Source of the DNA: Nitrosospira sp.
Lineage (GTDB): Bacteria; Pseudomonadota; Gammaproteobacteria; Burkholderiales; Nitrosomonadaceae
Reading direction: 5' to 3'
Assembly: GCA_013450215.1 (NCBI GenBank)
Contig: JACDSH010000034.1
Span: 1 to 32,115 of the forward strand
Length of the DNA: 32,115 nucleotides
The notes beneath the pieces are model-generated. The model saw nothing but the letters and a program-made list of their open reading frames with translations. It had not been told where the DNA came from and did not search any database. Every line of letters starts with the position of its first letter. Position 1 is the stretch's first letter. Both the position numbers and the translations under genes were made by a program. This document shows, piece by piece, positions 27,654 through 32,115 of this stretch.

Positions 27654-28337
27654 GTGCATATACTTATCATCGAAGACGACCGTGCCATCGCAACCAATCT
27701 CTATGATTTTTTAGAAAGCAGGGGTCATAGCGTTGATGCGGCGGCCGATGGCGTGACCGGACTTCATCTCGCGATTACTCAACCATTCGACGGCATCCTT
27801 CTTGATATTGGATTGCCCGGCATGGACGGGATCACACTCTGTCGAAAGCTCCGTCGGGAGGCCCATCTCGATACGCCGGTACTGATGCTGACCGCGCGAG
27901 ATATGCTTGAAGATAAGCTGAAGGGTTTTGAGAGTGGGGCAGATGACTACCTGGTCAAGCCATTTGCATTGAAAGAGGTCGAGGCACGCCTGGTTGCAAT
28001 GCATAAGCGTCATAGCGGGAAGGTGATCAGCCGGATATTAGAGTCCGGTGACCTGTCATTCGATCCGAAGACCATGTCTGTTAATTTTGCGGGTGAAGGG
28101 GTTAAGCTGCCTCCAAAATGTATCCGATTGCTGGCACTGATGCTGGGAGAGCCTGGCCGTGTATTCAGCCGTAAAGAACTTGAGTCTGGGGTCTGGGGGG
28201 GCGTTCAGGAGACCAGCGACACCCTCCGTAGCCATATGCATGAGTTAAGGCGTGCATTGCTCCGGGCGGGGAGCTACGATCCGATCGAGACCGTCCACGG
28301 CCTCGGCTACCGACTGAATACGCGTGCTCGAGTTTAA
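27654..28337 (+). CDS. OmpR/PhoB-family response regulator
   Basis: The 227-residue product is a DNA-binding response regulator. The receiver domain has the acidic pair Glu7-Asp8-Asp9, the phosphoacceptor Asp51 (GILLDIGLPGMDG), Thr80 (LMLTARD) and Lys102 (LVKPFAL). A C-terminal winged helix follows, with GRVFSRKELESGVWGG and ETVHGLGYRLN. The start is GTG 27654, with AGGA nine bases upstream; no competing start gives an intact first strand. The frame overlaps the start of the kinase gene by 14 bases, so the pair is translationally coupled. The regulon is unknown. Confidence 0.93.
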   Translation: MHILIIEDDRAIATNLYDFLESRGHSVDAAADGVTGLHLAITQPFDGILLDIGLPGMDGITLCRKLRREAHLDTPVLMLTARDMLEDKLKGFESGADDYLVKPFALKEVEARLVAMHKRHSGKVISRILESGDLSFDPKTMSVNFAGEGVKLPPKCIRLLALMLGEPGRVFSRKELESGVWGGVQETSDTLRSHMHELRRALLRAGSYDPIETVHGLGYRLNTRARV

Positions 28338-29592
28338 GAGAGGACTGCGCCTACGTATTGCGCTGACATTCGCAATATTCAGTATACTTGTTGTCGGAAC
28401 ACTCGGTATCAGTCTCTATGTCGCCTCAGGCGATATTGAGGAGGCTCATATTGATCAGGTCATTGAGATGGAGATGGAACATCTCATCGAGCGTTACCGT
28501 CAGCAACCTAATTTTGTTCCGCAAGCTGGGTCCAACCTCGAAGAGTACATCCTTCCTGAACGTTCAGATGAGCTCCGTCTTCCCCCCTATCTGCAAGGTC
28601 TCAATCAGCGTCGGCATGTAGTATTTCGCGGCCCTCAGGAGGTCAGGGCCGCTGTACGTCATGTGGAGGGGGTCAAGTTTCTGGTCGCGTACGAAATCGG
28701 ATTGCATGAGCAGCGTAAGCGTGACTTTGGGCTGCTGATCGGACTATCCTTAATCTCTCTGATTGTGGTTGCGCTCGTGGTGGGATATCTGCTCGCTGGT
28801 CTCCTAGTCAGGGAGGTCGCAGATCTTGCAGGGCAGGTGAGGAAGCTCGCGCCAGGCAATGTTCAGGGGGTGCCACTGACACAGCCTGGTATGGATGTAG
28901 AGGTGGCCCAACTTGCAAATGCGCTGGATGATTACCAAAAACGGATCAGACGGATGTTGCAGCGTGAGCAGGAGTTCACGGCCAATGTAAGTCATGAGAT
29001 GCGTACCCCAATCACGACCATCTTAACGAGCTGTGAGTTGCTGGCAGCGGAGTCGAACATGTCCGAGAAGGTGCGTAACCGAATCGGCATGATCGAGTCT
29101 GCCGCGACTCGAATGGGTGAGCAGCTTCAGGCGTTATTATTTCTTGCTCGGGAGCAGGCACTGGGCGTTATGGAATTAGTTTCAATCGCAGAGTGTGTAT
29201 ACGATGCGGCCGAGCATCTACGCCCCGAAATCACGCTTAAGCAACTTGATTTTGAGGTGGATGTGGAACTAAATGCGGTCCTCACACTGAACCGGCAAGC
29301 CCTTCAGACGGCACTGGTGAATTTGCTTCGGAATGCCGTTCAATATACCTCTCAAGGGTCTGTGAAGGTTAAATTTAAGGGCCGCAAACTCACAATCTCT
29401 GATTCAGGAATTGGCATCGAACCCTCTTACCTGCCCTTCCTATTTGAACGGTTCTTCCGTGGGTCGACCCAGGGGGAGGGTCTTGGGATTGGACTCGCGA
29501 TTGTGCAGCGCATCTGTGATCATTACGGATGGCTGATCGAGGTGGACAGTACGCCTGGGTATGGAGCGACTTTCCATATCACCTTTCCCTGA
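28324..29592 (+). CDS. Membrane sensor histidine kinase
   Basis: The 422-residue protein is the partner of the response regulator just upstream. Two transmembrane helices (about 11-34 and 136-160) enclose a periplasmic sensor of about 100 residues with no recognised ligand domain. A HAMP-like linker leads to the H-box FTANVSHEMRTPITT (His224). The ATPase domain has the N-box NLLRNAVQYT near 337, DSGIGIEPSYLPFLFERFFRG and GLGIGLAIVQRICDHYG. All catalytic motifs are intact. The start is GTG 28324, inside the regulator gene. The signal is unknown; proximity to hemE and sbtA is suggestive only. Confidence 0.93.
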   Translation: MLEFKRGLRLRIALTFAIFSILVVGTLGISLYVASGDIEEAHIDQVIEMEMEHLIERYRQQPNFVPQAGSNLEEYILPERSDELRLPPYLQGLNQRRHVVFRGPQEVRAAVRHVEGVKFLVAYEIGLHEQRKRDFGLLIGLSLISLIVVALVVGYLLAGLLVREVADLAGQVRKLAPGNVQGVPLTQPGMDVEVAQLANALDDYQKRIRRMLQREQEFTANVSHEMRTPITTILTSCELLAAESNMSEKVRNRIGMIESAATRMGEQLQALLFLAREQALGVMELVSIAECVYDAAEHLRPEITLKQLDFEVDVELNAVLTLNRQALQTALVNLLRNAVQYTSQGSVKVKFKGRKLTISDSGIGIEPSYLPFLFERFFRGSTQGEGLGIGLAIVQRICDHYGWLIEVDSTPGYGATFHITFP

Positions 29593-29612
29593 CAAGAGTG
29601 ATCTTGATATTC

Positions 29613-29642
29613 TTGACATCACAAATTAATCACATCTAAAAG
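29613..29642 (+). promoter_or_regulatory. Possible sigma-70 promoter of sbtA
   Basis: A consensus TTGACA at 29613-29618 is followed after 18 bases by TAAAAG (29637-29642; four of six matches to TATAAT). It lies about 80 bases upstream of the sbtA ATG. A perfect -35 with only a fair -10 fits a regulated promoter, but other spacings are possible. Confidence 0.4.
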
Positions 29643-29657
29643 AGGATTTCTTCACAT

Positions 29658-29681
29658 TTGTTGTGATATTTTGCGCAACAA
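29658..29681. promoter_or_regulatory. Dyad operator candidate upstream of sbtA
   Basis: TTGTTG (29658-29663) and CAACAA (29676-29681) form an inverted repeat with a 12-base spacer, in the leader between the candidate promoter and the sbtA ribosome-binding site. The size and spacing suit a dimeric regulator such as a LysR-type protein. Bicarbonate transporters are often controlled by such regulators; the assignment here is inference. Confidence 0.35.
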
Positions 29682-29721
29682 GCAATTGTAGTAGAAAACA
29701 AAATAATTACGGAGATCAGAA

Positions 29722-30678
29722 ATGCCAACCATACAACCGGTAGTACTATTTTTTATCTTAGGCGTCTTGGCTGGGGTCTTAAAGTCTGACCTGAAGATCC
29801 CAGAGGCTTTATATAAGAGTATGAGTCTCTTCCTACTGATCGCGATCGGTATGAAGGGTGGGGTCTCAATGGCCAAGTACGAAATCATGGAAGTTCTGCC
29901 GATTGCTCTGTCGATGGTTGTGCTGGCAGCACTGGTTCCATTATGTGCTTACCCCATACTGAAAAAGATAGGTAAGTTCAGTCAGGCTGATGCGGGGGCT
30001 ATAGCGGCCCACTACGGATCGGTGAGTGCGGTGACCTTTGCGGTGGGCCTTGCCTTCTTGGAAGGTAAGGGCGTGGAAGCTGAAGGTTACATGGTCCTGA
30101 TCATGGCGCTGATGGAGATTCCTGCACTTGTGACCGGTACAGTCTTGGCAAGGCGAGGTGCCGGCGGTGAGACCCCATGGGGCAAGCTGATGCACGAGAT
30201 CTTAACAGGAACCAGTATCTTCTTGATGGTGGGCGGGGTCATTATCGGTTACTACGCCGGTATAGTGAAGTTGGTCTCACCACTCGACAAGATGTTCATG
30301 GATCTGTTCATGGGGGTGCTGGCATTCTTCTTACTTGAGATGGGTCTGCTGGCATCAGCTCGATTGGACGCTATCCGGAAGAAGGGCCTTTTCCTGGTGG
30401 TGTTCGGGATACTGTTCCCGCTCACTGCGGGGTTATTCGGTGCCTTTCTGGGTGGGATGTTTGGACTGTCTCTGGGTGGTACCACAATGCTGGCTGTGTT
30501 GTATGCTAGCTGCTCCTACATCGCGGCCCCTGCGGCAATGCGGATCGCAGTGCCGGAAGCGGATCCAGCGGTATCGATCGGTGCCTCACTCGGGATAACG
30601 TTCCCATTCAACATCTTTATCGGCGTCCCGATCTACTTTGCAATGGCGGAATTTTTTGTGGGTGCCGCTGGTAAGTAG
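29722..30678 (+). CDS. sbtA: SbtA-type sodium-dependent bicarbonate permease
   Basis: The 318-residue, highly hydrophobic inner-membrane protein has about ten predicted helices arranged as two inverted halves. The first half carries AAHYGSVSAVTFAVGLAFLE (95-114), a signature of SbtA, the cyanobacterial sodium/bicarbonate symporter. The second half carries the matching segment YASCSYIAAPAAMRIAVPEA near 266-285. The length is near, though below, cyanobacterial SbtA (about 370), because the cytoplasmic loop after helix 5 is short. ATG 29722 follows a good ACGGAG Shine-Dalgarno. No SbtB (PII-like partner) gene follows directly. It probably supplies bicarbonate for carbon fixation and PEP carboxylase. 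Confidence 0.88.
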   Translation: MPTIQPVVLFFILGVLAGVLKSDLKIPEALYKSMSLFLLIAIGMKGGVSMAKYEIMEVLPIALSMVVLAALVPLCAYPILKKIGKFSQADAGAIAAHYGSVSAVTFAVGLAFLEGKGVEAEGYMVLIMALMEIPALVTGTVLARRGAGGETPWGKLMHEILTGTSIFLMVGGVIIGYYAGIVKLVSPLDKMFMDLFMGVLAFFLLEMGLLASARLDAIRKKGLFLVVFGILFPLTAGLFGAFLGGMFGLSLGGTTMLAVLYASCSYIAAPAAMRIAVPEADPAVSIGASLGITFPFNIFIGVPIYFAMAEFFVGAAGK

Positions 30679-30706
30679 GGGCTCTAGATTTTGTTTCGAT
30701 CAAGGC

Positions 30707-30738
30707 GGGCCGCTTAGGGGCGGCTCATTTATTGTTTG
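30707..30738 (+). terminator. Terminator-like hairpin after sbtA
   Basis: GGGCCGC (30707-30713) pairs with GCGGCTC (30720-30726) through seven pairs, one of them G-U, around a six-base loop. A T-rich run (ATTTATTGTTTG) follows. It lies 29 bases after the sbtA stop. The tract is imperfect, so termination may be partial. Confidence 0.5.
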
Positions 30739-30790
30739 TATGTGTATATAAAAAATTTGTAAGAATGCATCTATCCTGCTGTTTGAAATA

Positions 30791-30807
30791 AGATACACGT
30801 AGTATCT
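30791..30807. promoter_or_regulatory. Inverted repeat AGATAC-N5-GTATCT
   Basis: A perfect six-base inverted repeat with a five-base centre (ACGTA) sits just after a TTGAAA (30783-30788) and before the strong Shine-Dalgarno at 30816. It could be an operator over a promoter for the downstream genes, or a small mRNA hairpin. The -10 element is not clear. Confidence 0.3.
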
Positions 30808-30827
30808 AGTCAAAAAGGGAGGCGGGG

Positions 30828-31034
30828 TTGTTGGATAGCTTAATCAAACAACGTTACGTTAGATATGGCCCTGGCGGGAGCAGTGTCATGCGTCTTCGAT
30901 TGCTATCCGGCATTCAATATATCCTGAGGAATGCTCGTTTCATTATAAGAGTGATTGGCCCTCCGCTCACCTGGTTCTGCCGTGGAACCCTCTCCCGGCC
31001 TTCAATTGCCTTCAAATCAAGTTTTAAAGTGTAA
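30828..31034 (+). CDS. Possible small basic protein preceding the NuoM-like gene
   Basis: A 68-codon frame opens at TTG 30828 (a second TTG follows at 30831), immediately after AGGGAGGCGGGG, one of the strongest Shine-Dalgarno-like sequences in the window. It ends 9 bases before the ATG of the NuoM-like gene. The product would be basic with a moderately hydrophobic middle (IQYILRNARFIIRVIGPPLTW) and no recognisable domain. Its tail looks non-selected. It may be a real small protein, a translated leader that couples to the downstream gene, or chance. Conservation in relatives would decide. Confidence 0.3.
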   Translation: MLDSLIKQRYVRYGPGGSSVMRLRLLSGIQYILRNARFIIRVIGPPLTWFCRGTLSRPSIAFKSSFKV

Positions 31035-31043
31035 GCCGGAATC

Positions 31044-32115
31044 ATGGGAATACTTAGCTTATTGCTTTGGACTCCTATAGTAGGCATTTTTGTTATATCT
31101 TTCACCTCTGGAACGGATACCCGTTCCATCCGTTTCCTGGCAAATCTTTTTGCGACCCTCACATTCCTAGTCAGTTGCTGGCTGATCGTTATTTATGATC
31201 AGCAGGATAGTGCCATACAGTTCAGCGAGCAGTTCACGCTCAACCCTAAACTCGGTAGCGCCTTCGCATTAGGGGTTGATGGATTGTCGATACCGATGCT
31301 GGTATTAGCGGCGCTACTCACCTCGGTTGCGATGCTGGCATCCTTTACCATTTCACATGGGGTTAAGAGTTTCCATATCTGTATTCTGCTGCTGGAGTTC
31401 GGGATGTTGGGCGTGTTCATGGCTCAGGACTGGGCCATGTTTTACATCTTCTGGGAACTGACCCTGATCCCGCTATTCTTTCTGATTGATCGTTGGGGTG
31501 GTAAGAGGCGTCACTCGGCCAGCCTTAACTTCGTTCTATACACGATGGGTGGTTCTATCTTTATGCTGATCAGTTTGCTTGCGATCGGCCACTACATGCC
31601 AGTCCAGGGTGGTTCATTGATGGCCTCAATGACTGAGGCCGCACGAAGCATGCCTCGGGATGAACAGGTCTGGGTGTTGATGGGATTTCTACTCGGCTTT
31701 GGTGTGAAGATGCCGATCTTCCCGCTACACGGATGGTTACCTCTAGCTCACGTTGAAGCGCCCAGCCCGGTCAGCATTCTCCTGTCCGGTGTATTACTGA
31801 AGATGGGTGCTTATGGCCTTATAAGGGTCGTGGTCATGCTGCCGGAGGCGGCCCTAGTATTACAGCCCTATCTCGTCTTCCTAGCGCTGTTCGGGATGAT
31901 TTACGGCGGGTTGTTGGCGTGGCGACAGAGCGATCTCAAGGCTATGGTGGCTTACTCCTCGGTCAGCCACATGGGCATTGTCTTGTTGGGGATCGCCGCC
32001 CTCAATGAGACAGGGCTCATGGGTGCAGTGTTGCAGATGTCCGCTCACGGGTTGATTGCAGGTGCGATGTTCTTGCTGGTGGGGTTACTGTATGAGCGGA
32101 CCCATACCCGCAATA
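31044..32115 (+). CDS. NuoM/NdhD-like proton-channel subunit, partial
   Basis: This antiporter-like (Proton_antipo_M) membrane subunit is open to the window end (357 codons of an expected 480-530). It begins MGILSLLLWTPIVG, as NuoM does, with GVDGLSIPMLVLAALLTSV near 77-95. Channel residues match NuoM: Glu138 in YIFWELTLIPLFF, Lys222 in VKMPIFPLHGWLP, and Lys253 in LLKMGAYGLIRV. The usual WLPDAH reads WLPLAH (231-236), an Asp-to-Leu change. No nuoL precedes it, so this is not a standard nuoA-N context. It may be part of complex I, or of a carbon-uptake complex of the NdhD/NdhF/CupA or DAB kind. The neighbouring sbtA favours the latter (inference). Confidence 0.85.
   Translation, partial: MGILSLLLWTPIVGIFVISFTSGTDTRSIRFLANLFATLTFLVSCWLIVIYDQQDSAIQFSEQFTLNPKLGSAFALGVDGLSIPMLVLAALLTSVAMLASFTISHGVKSFHICILLLEFGMLGVFMAQDWAMFYIFWELTLIPLFFLIDRWGGKRRHSASLNFVLYTMGGSIFMLISLLAIGHYMPVQGGSLMASMTEAARSMPRDEQVWVLMGFLLGFGVKMPIFPLHGWLPLAHVEAPSPVSILLSGVLLKMGAYGLIRVVVMLPEAALVLQPYLVFLALFGMIYGGLLAWRQSDLKAMVAYSSVSHMGIVLLGIAALNETGLMGAVLQMSAHGLIAGAMFLLVGLLYERTHTRN

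Larger units (their letters stand above)
30679..31043. other. Leader region between sbtA and the NuoM-like gene
   Basis: This gap of about 365 bases contains a terminator-like hairpin after sbtA (30707-30738), an AT-rich stretch, an inverted repeat at 30791-30807, a strong Shine-Dalgarno-like AGGGAGG (30816-30822) and a 68-codon reading frame at 30828-31034. These are listed separately. The terminator suggests that sbtA and the NuoM-like gene have separate transcripts, at least in part. Confidence 0.5.

Noticed and set aside
30914-31162. 82-codon minus-strand frame over the start of the NuoM-like gene
   Set aside because: Antisense to the conserved N-terminus of the NuoM-like protein, with no ribosome-binding site or hydrophobic pattern of its own.
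31044-32115. Calling the last gene dabB or nuoL
   Set aside because: The N-terminus and the FWELTLIP and LLKMGAYGL segments are of NuoM/NdhD type, not NuoL/DabB type.

Overview
The window looks like chromosomal DNA of a betaproteobacterium, most likely a cytochrome-rich chemolithoautotroph of the Nitrosomonadales type. This is inferred from gene content and order (ppc beside hemC; hemC-hemD-hemX-hemY; birA-coaX; mrcA facing aroK-aroB-dgt; an SbtA-type bicarbonate permease followed by a NuoM-like proton-channel subunit), not from a database match. No rRNA, tRNA, CRISPR array or intact mobile element is visible.

Layout. Positions 1-1500 are visibly AT-richer and gene-poor: two short lipoproteins on the minus strand (the first cut by the window edge), a possible 39-residue membrane peptide, and the decayed start of an IS30-family transposase. 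From 1538 the region is compact core metabolism. ppc (minus) is divergent from the heme operon hemC-hemD-hemX-hemY, which is followed by a small endonuclease V-like pyrimidine-dimer glycosylase. A ferredoxin/flavin reductase (minus) is divergent from a run of an NAD-dependent epimerase, cutA, dsbD and a TlpA-like thioredoxin, the last three coupled by overlapping stop and start codons. Two secreted or outer-membrane proteins of unknown role (one DUF2490-like) and glnS lie on the minus strand. birA-coaX, engB and hemB follow on the plus strand, then mrcA (minus) divergent from aroK-aroB-dgt, then hemE and a two-component system. The right end holds sbtA and a NuoM/NdhD-like gene that runs off the window.

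How it fits together. Five tetrapyrrole proteins (HemC, HemD, HemX, HemB, HemE) plus HemY, and a reductant path to the periplasm (DsbD plus a TlpA-like thioredoxin), would support heavy cytochrome production. PEP carboxylase, the bicarbonate permease and the NuoM-like subunit point to inorganic-carbon use. 

The best leads for something undescribed are: (1) the sbtA/NuoM-like module, which may belong to an energised inorganic-carbon uptake locus continuing beyond 32115; (2) a candidate minus-strand small RNA at about 19760-19852, with three hairpins and a U-tract terminator, overlapping the 3' end of engB; (3) a 68-codon reading frame with a very strong Shine-Dalgarno just before the NuoM-like gene.
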